From Citrifermentans bremense (GTDB lineage Bacteria; Desulfobacterota; Desulfuromonadia; Geobacterales; Geobacteraceae), in the NCBI RefSeq assembly GCF_014218275.1, contig NZ_AP023213.1, forward strand, positions 3,326,001 to 3,390,000: a DNA stretch of 64,000 nucleotides. Reading direction: 5' to 3'. A model generated the notes under the pieces. That model was given only the letters and a program-made list of their open reading frames with translations. It was not told the DNA's origin and did no database searches. The position numbers and the translations under genes were made by a program. Below, piece by piece: positions 8,642 to 17,023 of this stretch (within the stretch, counting starts at the first letter, position 1; every line of letters starts with the position of its first letter).

Positions 8642-8833
8642 ATGTCGAAAGAAAATAAGCCTCTATGCAAGTGGGACAAGGACGAAATAAAGGAGAATCT
8701 GAAGGAATTGAAGAAACTAGTGGCGGAACCGCGCTTCATCTGCCGCAAGTGCGCACGCGCGGCGCACAGTGAGGCGCTGCTCTGCAAACCGGAACCGCTG
8801 GACGAGAAAAAAGGTGGAAAGAAACCGACATAG
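8642..8833 (+). CDS. Small Cys-containing protein next to hcp (63 aa)
   Basis: The ATG at 8642 is 9 bases after AAAGGAG and gives a charged 63-residue protein. It contains C9, a C-x2-C pair (FICRKCARAA) and a later Cys (LLCKPEP), arranged like a small metal- or disulfide-binding module. The N-terminal half is a Lys/Glu-rich helix. It diverges from hcp and shares its promoter region, so co-regulation is plausible. I do not recognise a named family. Confidence 0.7.
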   Translation: MSKENKPLCKWDKDEIKENLKELKKLVAEPRFICRKCARAAHSEALLCKPEPLDEKKGGKKPT

Positions 8834-9069
8834 AGGGAGCGGTTCTTTTACCAGGCACAACGTATACCGCTTTGTCGCTTGCTAAACTCGGTTTGCACCA
8901 TAAACTAACAAGTTGTTGCCGGCTTGGTACTCTCATATTATCTGCCACAGAGATTAGAGATACTGCAAAAGCTGGAACATCCAGTACGTTATGACTGACA
9001 ATACAGAAGCTGCAGCAAGCGCAGCAACGTCTGAGAGAGCAATTTCCCATCCATCTCCAGGAGGCTGGC

Positions 9070-10473
9070 ATGAATCAACAGGAAGGTTATGCGGACGACG
9101 TCGTCAAGGGGTTCATCACCTGGAGCATGGTCTGGGGACTCGTGGCGGTCCTGGTCGGGGTGCTGATCTCGTTCCAGATCGCTTTCCCGCAGTTGAACCT
9201 CCCCCCCTACCTGACCTACGGCCGGCTGCGCCCGGTGCACACCAACGCCGGCATCTTCGGCTGGGGGATCGGCAGCTTCATGGCCTTTTTCTACTACATC
9301 ACCCAGCGCCTCACCCGTACCGGGATCTGGAGCCCGGGCCTCGCTCGGATCCAGCTCTGGCTCTTCAACCTCGCCATTGCACTCGCCGCTGTGACGCTCG
9401 CCCTCGGGATGAACCGCTCCAAGGAGTACGCCGAGCTGGAGTGGCCGGTAGCGAGCCTCGTCGTGGTGGTCTGGGTCATCTTCGCGGTTAACATCGTCAT
9501 GACCATCGTCAAGCGCCGCGAGGAGCAGATGTACATCTCGCTTTGGTACATCCTGGCCACGCTGGCAGGCGTCGCGGTGCTCTACCTGGTAAACAACGCC
9601 TCTATTCCCGTCTCGCTCACCAAGTCCTACTCCGCCTACGCCGGGGCCAACGACGCCAACGTCCAGTGGTGGTACGGCCACAACGCCGTCGCCATGGTGC
9701 TCACCACTCCCCCCCTGGCGATCTTCTACTACTTCCTCCCCAAGGCGACCGGGGTCCCCATCTACAGCCACCGCATGGGCGTGATCGCCTTCTGGAGCCT
9801 CATCTTCATGTACCTTTGGACCGGGGCGCACCACCTGCTCTGGGCGCCGGTGCCCGACTGGGTGCAGACTCTCGCCATGGGGTTCTCGGTGATGCTGATC
9901 GCCCCCTCCTGGGCCGCGGTCTTCAACGGCTACTTCTCCATGAACGGCCAGTGGCACCAGATGCGGGAGAACTACCTGGTCAAGTTCCTGATCTTCGGCA
10001 TCACCTTCTACGGGATGCAGACGCTGCAGGGCCCCTCCCAGGCCATCAGGACCTTCTCCGCCTTCATCCATTTCACCGACTGGGTCCCGGGGCACGTGCA
10101 CATGGGGACGCTGGGATGGGTCTCGCTGGTGCTGTTCGCCGCGATCTACTACACCGTCCCGCGCATCTACGGTACCGAGATCTACAGCGTACGGCTGGCC
10201 AATATCCATTTCTGGCTGGTGCTCGCCGGGCAGCTGATGTTCTCCATCAGCATGTGGATCGCCGGGGTGCAGCAGGCGGCGATGCTGAACGCGACGAACC
10301 CCGACGGAAGCCTCCACTACAGCTTCATGGAGACCATGATCGAGATCTACCCCTACTGGCACATAAGGGCCATGGGAGGGGTGGTCTATCTCGCCGGGCT
10401 CAGCGTGTTCCTCTACAACATCTGGAAGACCGTCGCCGGCTCGAAGACGCATGCCGCGGCGCAGACGGCCTAG
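9070..10473 (+). CDS. ccoN: cbb3-type cytochrome c oxidase subunit I
   Basis: A 467-residue, ~12-helix catalytic subunit of cbb3 oxidase. QWWYGHNAVAM supplies a CuB histidine and the region of the tyrosine used in C-family oxidases, GAHHLLW supplies the CuB histidine pair, and GHVHMGTLGW holds the heme b and b3 histidines. The enzyme reduces O2 to water at high affinity and pumps protons, suiting microaerobic respiration. AGGAGG lies 7 bases before the ATG. It opens a run of eight cco genes with short gaps or overlaps. The 236 bases upstream hold no gene. Confidence 0.95.
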   Translation: MNQQEGYADDVVKGFITWSMVWGLVAVLVGVLISFQIAFPQLNLPPYLTYGRLRPVHTNAGIFGWGIGSFMAFFYYITQRLTRTGIWSPGLARIQLWLFNLAIALAAVTLALGMNRSKEYAELEWPVASLVVVVWVIFAVNIVMTIVKRREEQMYISLWYILATLAGVAVLYLVNNASIPVSLTKSYSAYAGANDANVQWWYGHNAVAMVLTTPPLAIFYYFLPKATGVPIYSHRMGVIAFWSLIFMYLWTGAHHLLWAPVPDWVQTLAMGFSVMLIAPSWAAVFNGYFSMNGQWHQMRENYLVKFLIFGITFYGMQTLQGPSQAIRTFSAFIHFTDWVPGHVHMGTLGWVSLVLFAAIYYTVPRIYGTEIYSVRLANIHFWLVLAGQLMFSISMWIAGVQQAAMLNATNPDGSLHYSFMETMIEIYPYWHIRAMGGVVYLAGLSVFLYNIWKTVAGSKTHAAAQTA

Positions 10474-10485
10474 GGAGGAGACGCC

Positions 10486-11346
10486 ATGATAGAGAATAAA
10501 CCGATCGTTTTCCTGCTCCTGGCCACCCTCACCATCCTGGTCGGCACCGTCATCACCATGGTGCTCCCCTTCCGGTGGATCAACGACCCGAAACTCGCCA
10601 TCGCCTCGGTGAAACCGTACACGCCGCTCCAGCTCGAGGGGCGCGACATCTACATCCGCGAGGGGTGCAACAACTGCCACACCCAGACGGTGCGGCCGCT
10701 TCTCTCCGACGTGGAGCGCTACGGCGAGTACTCCAAAAGCGGCGAGTTCGTCTACGACCAGCCCTTCCTCTGGGGCTCCCGCAGAAACGGCCCGGACCTC
10801 GCCCGGATCGGCGGCAAGTACCCGGACGCCTGGCACGTGAAGCACATGAAGGATCCCCGCTCGATGGTGCCGCGCTCCAACATGCCCGCCTACGCCTTCA
10901 TGCAGCAGCCGCTCGACACGAGCCTCACCGAGCGGAAGATGAAGGCGCTCGGCTTCCCCTACACCCAGGCGGACCTGGATGCGCTCAAGGGTAAGACGGA
11001 GTTGGACGCCATGGTCGCCTACCTGCAGAAGGTGGGTAACGACATACCCTGGAGAAAGACCGGCCGCGCCGAGGTCATGGGAGAACTCAAGAACCCCTTC
11101 CAGGACAACAAGGCAGTGCTCCCGGAAGCAAAGGCGCTCTACCGAGAGCACTGCGCCCAGTGCCATGGGGAGGATCTGAAGGGCGAGGTGGGACCGGACC
11201 TGCGCGACATGGACAAGCCGGACGCGGCGGTCTTCGGCATCATCTACAGCGGCACCCAGGCCGGGATGCCCGGCTTCGGAGACTCCCTCGGCAAAGAGAG
11301 GACCTGGAAGGTGGTCACCTACATCAAATCCGTGCACAGGCGCTAA
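10486..11346 (+). CDS. ccoO: cbb3 oxidase subunit II (CcoO) fused to an extra heme c domain
   Basis: Residues 1 to about 200 are a normal membrane-anchored mono-heme CcoO, with one N-terminal helix, C61-N-N-C64-H65 and the family patterns WGSRRNGPDL and MPAYAF. After residue ~205 a second cytochrome c domain follows, with C223-A-Q-C226-H227 and a Met ligand in GMPGFG. Typical CcoO ends before this domain (~200 residues), so the gene looks like a CcoO plus a CcoP-type heme domain. The CcoP encoded just downstream has only one heme, so the total number of c hemes stays at three. Confidence 0.92.
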   Translation: MIENKPIVFLLLATLTILVGTVITMVLPFRWINDPKLAIASVKPYTPLQLEGRDIYIREGCNNCHTQTVRPLLSDVERYGEYSKSGEFVYDQPFLWGSRRNGPDLARIGGKYPDAWHVKHMKDPRSMVPRSNMPAYAFMQQPLDTSLTERKMKALGFPYTQADLDALKGKTELDAMVAYLQKVGNDIPWRKTGRAEVMGELKNPFQDNKAVLPEAKALYREHCAQCHGEDLKGEVGPDLRDMDKPDAAVFGIIYSGTQAGMPGFGDSLGKERTWKVVTYIKSVHRR

Positions 11347-11347
11347 C

Positions 11348-11533
11348 ATGGATCTGGCGAGCATCTACTACCTCGGGGTCACTATCGCGCTCTTCCTGAT
11401 CTTCGCCGCCATCGTGGCACGGACCTACAGCAAGAAGCACAAGGCCCGCGGCGAGGAGCCCAAGTACCGGATGATGGACGACGACCACCCCAAAGAGACA
11501 GACAAAGGAGGACGAGATGTCCGACGAAAATAA
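11348..11533 (+). CDS. ccoQ: CcoQ/FixQ-like cbb3 oxidase small subunit
   Basis: This 61-residue protein begins one base after the ccoO stop. It has a single membrane helix (ASIYYLGVTIALFLIFAAIV), then a basic and acidic hydrophilic tail, as in CcoQ. That subunit stabilises the core complex. Its 3' end overlaps ccoP by 17 bases. The sequence is short and divergent, so position and topology carry much of the call. Confidence 0.75.
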   Translation: MDLASIYYLGVTIALFLIFAAIVARTYSKKHKARGEEPKYRMMDDDHPKETDKGGRDVRRK

Positions 11534-12008
11534 GGAATACGACGGCATCAGGTACCGACCGGAAAAGAAATCCCCCCTGGTTTTCAGGATCCTGTTCTAC
11601 GGGCTGATCCTTTGGGCCATCCCCTTCATGGGGTATTACCTCTTCAGCGGCTGGAGCTCGTACGCCGAGTTCGACCAGATCAAGAAGGCAAAGGAGGCCC
11701 GGCTGGCGGTCCAGAAAGAGAAGCACGAGGAGGCTTCACCCCGCAGCGCCAACGAGGAGATCCGGAGCACCGACCTGATCGCCGAGGGGAAGAAAGAGTT
11801 CGGCGAGCGCTGCGCCGCCTGCCACGGAGCGGACGGCAAGGGGGGCATCGGCCCCGACCTGACCAGCAAAAATTACAAGTACGGCAGGAGCGCCCCCGAA
11901 GTGACCACTAGCATCGTCGACGGCCGCCCAGGTGGAATGCCGAGCTTCAAGAACGACCTGTCCGGCGACAAGGTGCAGGGGCTAGTGCAGTTCGTGCTGT
12001 CGCTTTGA
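11517..12008 (+). CDS. ccoP: cbb3 oxidase subunit III (CcoP) with a single heme c
   Basis: A 163-residue protein with an N-terminal CcoP_N-like region including a membrane helix (about residues 22-44), a charged coiled linker and one cytochrome c domain (C99-A-A-C102-H103, Met ligand in GGMPSFK). Standard CcoP has about 300 residues and two hemes; here the second domain is absent and CcoO carries an extra one. GGAGG precedes the ATG within the end of ccoQ. The stop overlaps the ccoG start. Confidence 0.88.
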   Translation: MSDENKEYDGIRYRPEKKSPLVFRILFYGLILWAIPFMGYYLFSGWSSYAEFDQIKKAKEARLAVQKEKHEEASPRSANEEIRSTDLIAEGKKEFGERCAACHGADGKGGIGPDLTSKNYKYGRSAPEVTTSIVDGRPGGMPSFKNDLSGDKVQGLVQFVLSL

Positions 12009-13228
12009 AGCAAGGGGTGAAGCCGCAGGGGCGCCTGGCCCCCTGGCGCGAGGGCGTACAGTGGCTGGTCTCGCTCCTCTTGCTGACGATTCCTTTTCTC
12101 CAGGCCGGGGGGCAATCGCTGCTGCGCCTGGACGCCGGCAGCAGGACCCTCCTCTTCTTCGGCGCGAGCCTGCGCATCGAGGAGTTCTACCTCTTCCTCA
12201 TCGTGGTGCTGATCCTGGTCTTTGGCTTCCTGTTCGTCACCATGCTCTTTGGCCGGGTCTGGTGCGGCTGGCTCTGCCCCCAGACCACCCTGTGCGACCT
12301 GGCCGACTGGGCCGACGCGAGGCTCGGCGGGCTCCCCCCCGCACCCTGGCAGCGGCTGGCGCGACATATTTCCTACCTCGCCCTCTCCGCGCTGGTCGCC
12401 TCCAACATGGTCTGGTACTTCATAGCACCGCCGCAGTTTTTCCAGCGGCTTACAAGCGGGGATATCGGCGCTGTCGCCGGGATCACCCTCACCTCCGTGT
12501 TGCTGCTCGTGTACCTGGACCTCGCTTTCGTGCGGCGCAGCTTCTGCAAGAGCGTCTGCCCCTATGGCAGGATCCAGCTCATGACCATGGAGCGCGGCAC
12601 CCTGACGCTTGAGTTCAACCCGGCCCGCAAGGATGCCTGCCTTCGCTGCGGCTCCTGCGTCAGGGCCTGCCCCATGGGGATCGACATCCGCGACGGCCTG
12701 CAGGTCGAGTGCATCAACTGCGGACGCTGCCTCGACGCCTGCCGCGAGGTGATGGGCAAACGAGGCGGCAAGGGTCTCATCCGCTACAGCTTCGGCAACG
12801 CGCCTGGAGAGCCGGTCAGGCTGAACCGGAAGGCGATCATCCTGGGGGCGCTGCTCCTTTTGCTGGCGACGCTTCTTGCTTTTGGTATCGCGGGGAGGAA
12901 GGAGGCGACGCTGAAACTGCAGCGTGCGGCCGGCGCCCAGGTGAAGCTCCTCCCCGATGGCTCACTGGTCAACTTCTACACCGTCTACCTGGAGAACCGC
13001 GCCACCCGCGGCGGAGCCTTCTCGCTGGAAGCGGCGCCGCTGCCGGGGCGCCGGGTGGAGCTGATCGGTCCGGTTCAGGGGTTGCGGATACCGGGAAACG
13101 CGAACCGGAAGGTCGACCTGGCTCTCAAGGTGAACCCGGCGCCCGCGGGCGCGCTCACTGGCGAGCTGAGGCTCGTGTCGGAAGGAAAGGTGCTGGCGGC
13201 GACGCCGCTCCCTGTGGCAGTAGAGTAG
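12005..13228 (+). CDS. ccoG: cbb3 oxidase assembly protein CcoG/FixG (polyferredoxin)
   Basis: A 407-residue membrane protein of the CcoG/RdxA family. Several N-terminal helices surround the FGRVWCGWLCPQT motif. Two [4Fe-4S] ferredoxin motifs follow (CLRCGSCVRACP and CINCGRCLDAC), then another helix and a C-terminal IgG-like domain. CcoG has been linked to Cu(II) reduction during cbb3 copper centre assembly. The TTG at 12005 overlaps the ccoP TGA as TTGA without a clear Shine-Dalgarno; a GTG at 12017 in the same frame is an alternative start. Confidence 0.92.
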   Translation: MKQGVKPQGRLAPWREGVQWLVSLLLLTIPFLQAGGQSLLRLDAGSRTLLFFGASLRIEEFYLFLIVVLILVFGFLFVTMLFGRVWCGWLCPQTTLCDLADWADARLGGLPPAPWQRLARHISYLALSALVASNMVWYFIAPPQFFQRLTSGDIGAVAGITLTSVLLLVYLDLAFVRRSFCKSVCPYGRIQLMTMERGTLTLEFNPARKDACLRCGSCVRACPMGIDIRDGLQVECINCGRCLDACREVMGKRGGKGLIRYSFGNAPGEPVRLNRKAIILGALLLLLATLLAFGIAGRKEATLKLQRAAGAQVKLLPDGSLVNFYTVYLENRATRGGAFSLEAAPLPGRRVELIGPVQGLRIPGNANRKVDLALKVNPAPAGALTGELRLVSEGKVLAATPLPVAVE

Positions 13229-13246
13229 CGATAAAGGACGAATCTC

Positions 13247-13705
13247 ATGACCAAGCGCACCGCGAAAACCACCTGTTGCTACCGTGTCGTCCTGCTGACG
13301 CTCTTCGGCGTCTTCATCGCGGGGATGGCCGCGACGTTCTTCGCTTCCGGCCACCTGGGTAGCCGCGTCACCGACCCCGACTACTACCAGAACGGGCTCA
13401 ACTACGACCGCACCGAAAGCGGCGCCAGGAACCCCGGGCTCGACTGGACCCTGACGGCGACGCTTTCCGGGCGCGACCTGCTGGTCCGGGTCTGCGACGA
13501 AAAGGGGGCGCCGGTTGCCGGCGGCAAGCTTTCCCTGCACCCAACAAGGGAAAAAAGGGCAGCCTCCCCGCTGCAGCTTCTCGAGAGCGCGCCGGGGGTA
13601 TTCCGGGCGCCGTGGCCGGCAACCGCTGAAAGCGAGCTTCAGGGGGTTTTGCGCTTCACCAGAGGCGAGGCCAGCGCAAGCCAGAGGGTGGTGTTCTTCA
13701 ATTGA
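13247..13705 (+). CDS. ccoH: cbb3 oxidase assembly protein CcoH/FixH
   Basis: This 152-residue protein has one N-terminal helix (about residues 12-33), then the FixH-typical DPDYYQNGLNYD segment and a periplasmic beta-rich domain. FixH interacts with the maturing oxidase and is needed for its assembly or stability. It starts 18 bases after ccoG and its stop overlaps the ccoI TTG start by four bases, matching the conserved GHIS order. Confidence 0.88.
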   Translation: MTKRTAKTTCCYRVVLLTLFGVFIAGMAATFFASGHLGSRVTDPDYYQNGLNYDRTESGARNPGLDWTLTATLSGRDLLVRVCDEKGAPVAGGKLSLHPTREKRAASPLQLLESAPGVFRAPWPATAESELQGVLRFTRGEASASQRVVFFN

Positions 13706-16122
13706 CGACTCCCCACTTCCCATGCTTTCACTGCGGAGCGGAGATCCCCGCCGGGGTGCTGGTCGAGGAGCGCGCCGGCGGCGCCACCCTGAACTTTTGC
13801 TGCCACGGCTGCCATGGAGCCTACCTCGTTATCAGCGGGGCGGGGCTCGACGACTTCTACCGGCGCCGGGAGTGGCGGGAAACGGGGCTATCCCCCAAGG
13901 CCTTCCAGGGGAAGTACCAGGACAGCTACCTTGCCCGCTTCGTCTACACGGCGGGTGCGGGAAGCGCCATCGACATCATCATCGACGGCATCCGCTGCGC
14001 CTCCTGCGTCTGGCTCAACGAAAAGATAATCGGCAGGATCGCCGGCGTGCTGGAAGCCCGCGTCAACTATGCGACCGGCAGGGCGCGGGTCATCTTCGAC
14101 GGCTCGCGCACCTCGCCGGCGCAGATCTTCTCCAGGATAGACGAGCTGGGCTACCTCCCCCGCCCCTACACCCGCAACGCCGCGAAAGAGGTGGCGCTAA
14201 AGGAGCAGAAGGACCTCCTCTTTCGCTTCGGCACCGCGGTATTTCTCTCCATGCAGCTCATGGCCTACGCCTTCGCCCTTTACGCGGGATTCTTCCAGGG
14301 GATCGACCAGCAGATGAAGAATTACCTGCAGCTCTTCTCGCTGCTTGTGACCACGCCGGTCGTCTTTTACTGCGGCTGGCCCTTTCTCCGCGGCGCCTGG
14401 CGCGGCATCGTCAACGGCTCCCCCAACATGGAGCTCCTCGTCGCCACAGGCGCCCTTTCCTCCTACGGCTACAGCGTCTACGCGACCTTCGCAGGCGGCG
14501 AGGTGTACTTCGAGACCGCGGCCATGATCGTCACCCTGATCCTCGTGGGGAGGCTCTTGGAAAATGCGGCCAAGCGGAGGGCCTCGGGGGGGATCGAGAG
14601 GCTGATGGAGCTTTGCTCCGGGGAGGCGCAGCGCTTCAAGGGGGAGGAACTGGAGCCGGTGGACCCGTCGCTTTTGCGTCGGGGTGACCTGATCCTGGTT
14701 GCGCCAGGGGAGCGCTTCCCGGTCGACGGCGCCATAGCCGAGGGGGCCACGGACGTCGACGAATCCGCCGCGACCGGCGAGCCGCTCCCCCTTTTCAAGA
14801 AAGTGGGGGACCAGGTGATAGCCGGGAGCTGCAACCTGACCGGGGCGGTCCGGGTGCGCTGCGAAAGGGAGGCGGAGGAGAGTTTCATCGCGCGGGTGGC
14901 GCGCCTGGTGGAGCAGGCGCAGAGCCGCCGCGCGCCGATCCAGCGCCTGGCCGACCGCGTCAGCGCCTATTTTGTCCCCGCGGTCTTCACCCTGGCCATC
15001 GCCACCTTCTGCTGGCACTACTCGCGCGGCGGGGAATTCGGCTTGAGCCTCATGACCTCCTTGGCCGTCGTCGTCATCGCCTGCCCCTGCGCCCTGGGGC
15101 TTGCGACTCCCACGGCAATCCTCGCCGGGACCGGCGCGGCCGCCTCGGCAGGGGTGATCTTCAAGGGGGGGGATATCCTGGAGCGGCTGAGCCGGGTCAC
15201 CGTCGCCGTCTTCGACAAGACCGGCACCCTCACCTGCGGGGCTCCCATGCTGGTCGACGTCCAGCCGGCTTACGGGTTCTCCCGCCGGGAGGTGCTTTCC
15301 TGGGCAGCGGCGGTGGAGCGCGGGTCGCTGCACCCCATCGCCAAAGCGGTGCGCGACTACGCTCAGGCGAACGGCATCGCCTACCCGGTGGGAGAGGAAC
15401 TGGTAACTCTCGCCGGCGGCGGGGTCACCGGCCGGGTCGCCGGGGAAGCGGTCGCCGTCGGCAGCGTCTGCTTTCTGAGGCGGACCGGCGCCGGCGGCGT
15501 GCCGGACCGGGTCGAGTCGCCGGAGGGGGGGATCGTGGTAGGGGTCGCGCACAGGGGTCGCTACTGCGGTTGCCTGGTGTTGAAGGACCGGATCAGGGAG
15601 GACGCTCCCGGGCTCGTCTCCTACTTCAAAAGGGAGGGGATCGGGACGCTTCTTTTCAGCGGCGACCGGCAGGAGTGCAGCGAAAAGGCGGCGGCCGCGG
15701 CCGGCATGGACCGGGCCTGGGGGGAGCTTTCCCCGGCGGAGAAGGCGGCGAAGGTCGAGAGGCTGCGCGAGGATGGAAGCACGGTGCTCATGGTGGGCGA
15801 CGGCATCAACGACGCCCCCGCCCTATCGGCTGCGGACGTAGGCTGCGCCGTCGCGGGGGGGACCGACATCGCCATGGAAACCTCCGACCTGGTGCTGGCC
15901 AAGCCCGACCTGGAGCGGCTGGCCCAGGCGCACCGGATGGCGCGGCGCACCATGGCGGTGGTGCGGCAGAACCTGGCCTGGGCCTTTCTCTACAACGTGG
16001 TCGGCGTACCGCTCGCCATGACCGGGCGCTTGACGCCGGTATACGCCGCCGCAGCCATGGCGCTCAGTTCGATCTGCGTGGTCGGCAATTCGCTCAGGCT
16101 GATGAGGAGGAGAAATGGTTAG
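13702..16122 (+). CDS. ccoI: Cu-translocating P1B-type ATPase for cbb3 assembly
   Basis: An 806-residue CcoI/FixI. The N-terminal Cys-rich module (FPCFHCG and CCHGCHGAY) is typical of CcoI, followed by a heavy-metal-associated domain (GIRCASC). Eight predicted helices include the CPC metal site (VIACPCALGLATP). The phosphorylation motif DKTGT and hinge GDGINDAP are intact. It exports Cu+ for insertion into CcoN. Start is TTG at 13702, overlapping the ccoH stop as TTGA; the stop overlaps ccoS by 8 bases. Confidence 0.94.
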   Translation: MTTPHFPCFHCGAEIPAGVLVEERAGGATLNFCCHGCHGAYLVISGAGLDDFYRRREWRETGLSPKAFQGKYQDSYLARFVYTAGAGSAIDIIIDGIRCASCVWLNEKIIGRIAGVLEARVNYATGRARVIFDGSRTSPAQIFSRIDELGYLPRPYTRNAAKEVALKEQKDLLFRFGTAVFLSMQLMAYAFALYAGFFQGIDQQMKNYLQLFSLLVTTPVVFYCGWPFLRGAWRGIVNGSPNMELLVATGALSSYGYSVYATFAGGEVYFETAAMIVTLILVGRLLENAAKRRASGGIERLMELCSGEAQRFKGEELEPVDPSLLRRGDLILVAPGERFPVDGAIAEGATDVDESAATGEPLPLFKKVGDQVIAGSCNLTGAVRVRCEREAEESFIARVARLVEQAQSRRAPIQRLADRVSAYFVPAVFTLAIATFCWHYSRGGEFGLSLMTSLAVVVIACPCALGLATPTAILAGTGAAASAGVIFKGGDILERLSRVTVAVFDKTGTLTCGAPMLVDVQPAYGFSRREVLSWAAAVERGSLHPIAKAVRDYAQANGIAYPVGEELVTLAGGGVTGRVAGEAVAVGSVCFLRRTGAGGVPDRVESPEGGIVVGVAHRGRYCGCLVLKDRIREDAPGLVSYFKREGIGTLLFSGDRQECSEKAAAAAGMDRAWGELSPAEKAAKVERLREDGSTVLMVGDGINDAPALSAADVGCAVAGGTDIAMETSDLVLAKPDLERLAQAHRMARRTMAVVRQNLAWAFLYNVVGVPLAMTGRLTPVYAAAAMALSSICVVGNSLRLMRRRNG

Positions 16123-16276
16123 CTCGCTTATCGCGTTGATGGGACTGTCGCTCTTTCTCGGTTGCGGATGCTGGCTCTTCTTTCTCTGGGCGGTGCAGCG
16201 CGGGGAATTCCACGACATGGAGCGCCCCAAGCACCGGATGCTCGAGGAAGACGAGCGGGAAACTCCAAAGAAGTAA
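16115..16276 (+). CDS. ccoS: cbb3 oxidase maturation protein CcoS
   Basis: This 53-residue protein has an N-terminal membrane helix (ALMGLSLFLGCGCWLFFLWAV) followed by the CcoS-typical QRGEFHDMERPKHRML segment. CcoS is required for insertion of heme and copper cofactors into the oxidase. The ATG at 16115 lies within the end of ccoI after GAGGAG. Confidence 0.92.
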   Translation: MVSSLIALMGLSLFLGCGCWLFFLWAVQRGEFHDMERPKHRMLEEDERETPKK

Positions 16277-16363
16277 ACAGGCGGCGGTTCTCCCCCACCC
16301 CAATTCTCACCCTCCACTGGGGGGAGGAGCTTAGGAAAGAAGCAGGAAAAAGTTGGAGGTTCG

Positions 16364-17023
16364 ATGCTGGTAGTATGGCTGGCTTTTTTGGCGGGGATCA
16401 CGGGAAGCTTCCACTGCATTGGGATGTGCGGCGGTGTCGTGGCGGCGCTTTCTCTAAGGGACAGCGGCGCTCCGCTCGCGGCGCGCATCTGCTCCCAGCT
16501 CTGCTACAACCTGGGGCGGGTCGCCACCTACACCCTGCTCGGAGCGGTCGCCGGGCTCGCCGGCTCTTCACTGGACCTTGTGGCCCTCAAGTCCGCCTCT
16601 TTCTGGTTTCTGGCCGGCGCGAACCTCCTGGTCGTCATGCTCGGGCTCAGCTCCGCGCTCGGCCTGGAGGCGCTGAATCTCTCAACGTTCGAGCGGGGCG
16701 CGGCACGCTTTCTCTCCGGCCCGCTGAAACGCGCTCTCTCAACCAGCACGCCCCTGGCTTCACTCCCCCTGGGACTTATCCTGGGGCTCCTTCCCTGCGG
16801 CATGGTCTACGCGCCGCTCGTGGCCGCAGCGGGAACCGGCAGCGCCTTCACCGGCGCCGCCACCATGGCGGCCCTGGGGGCAGGAACCGTTCCGGTGATG
16901 CTGGGCCTTGGTACCGCGTCAAGCGCCATATCCGGGAAGCTGCACCGGGTCATGCTCCGGCTGGCCGGCGTCGCCGTAGCACTGATGGGGCTCGCCGGGC
17001 TCTGGCGGGCAGTGGGAAGATAG
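16364..17023 (+). CDS. SafE/TauE-type (DsbD-like) membrane protein of the cco locus
   Basis: A 219-residue protein with about six helices. The motif GSFHCIGMCGG at the N-terminus and LLPCGMVYAPL in the middle give the paired Cys pattern of the DsbD_2/SafE family often found after ccoS in cbb3 loci. Related proteins move reducing equivalents or metal across the membrane, so a role in copper or thiol supply to the oxidase is inferred. The 3' end overlaps the convergent REC-GGDEF gene by 105 bases. Confidence 0.85.
   Translation: MLVVWLAFLAGITGSFHCIGMCGGVVAALSLRDSGAPLAARICSQLCYNLGRVATYTLLGAVAGLAGSSLDLVALKSASFWFLAGANLLVVMLGLSSALGLEALNLSTFERGAARFLSGPLKRALSTSTPLASLPLGLILGLLPCGMVYAPLVAAAGTGSAFTGAATMAALGAGTVPVMLGLGTASSAISGKLHRVMLRLAGVAVALMGLAGLWRAVGR

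Noticed and set aside
8989-11364. A 791-codon open frame on the minus strand across ccoN and ccoO
   Set aside because: It is antisense to well-supported oxidase genes, has no domain character and an unnatural composition rich in His, Gly, Asp and Val. It is a high-G+C shadow.
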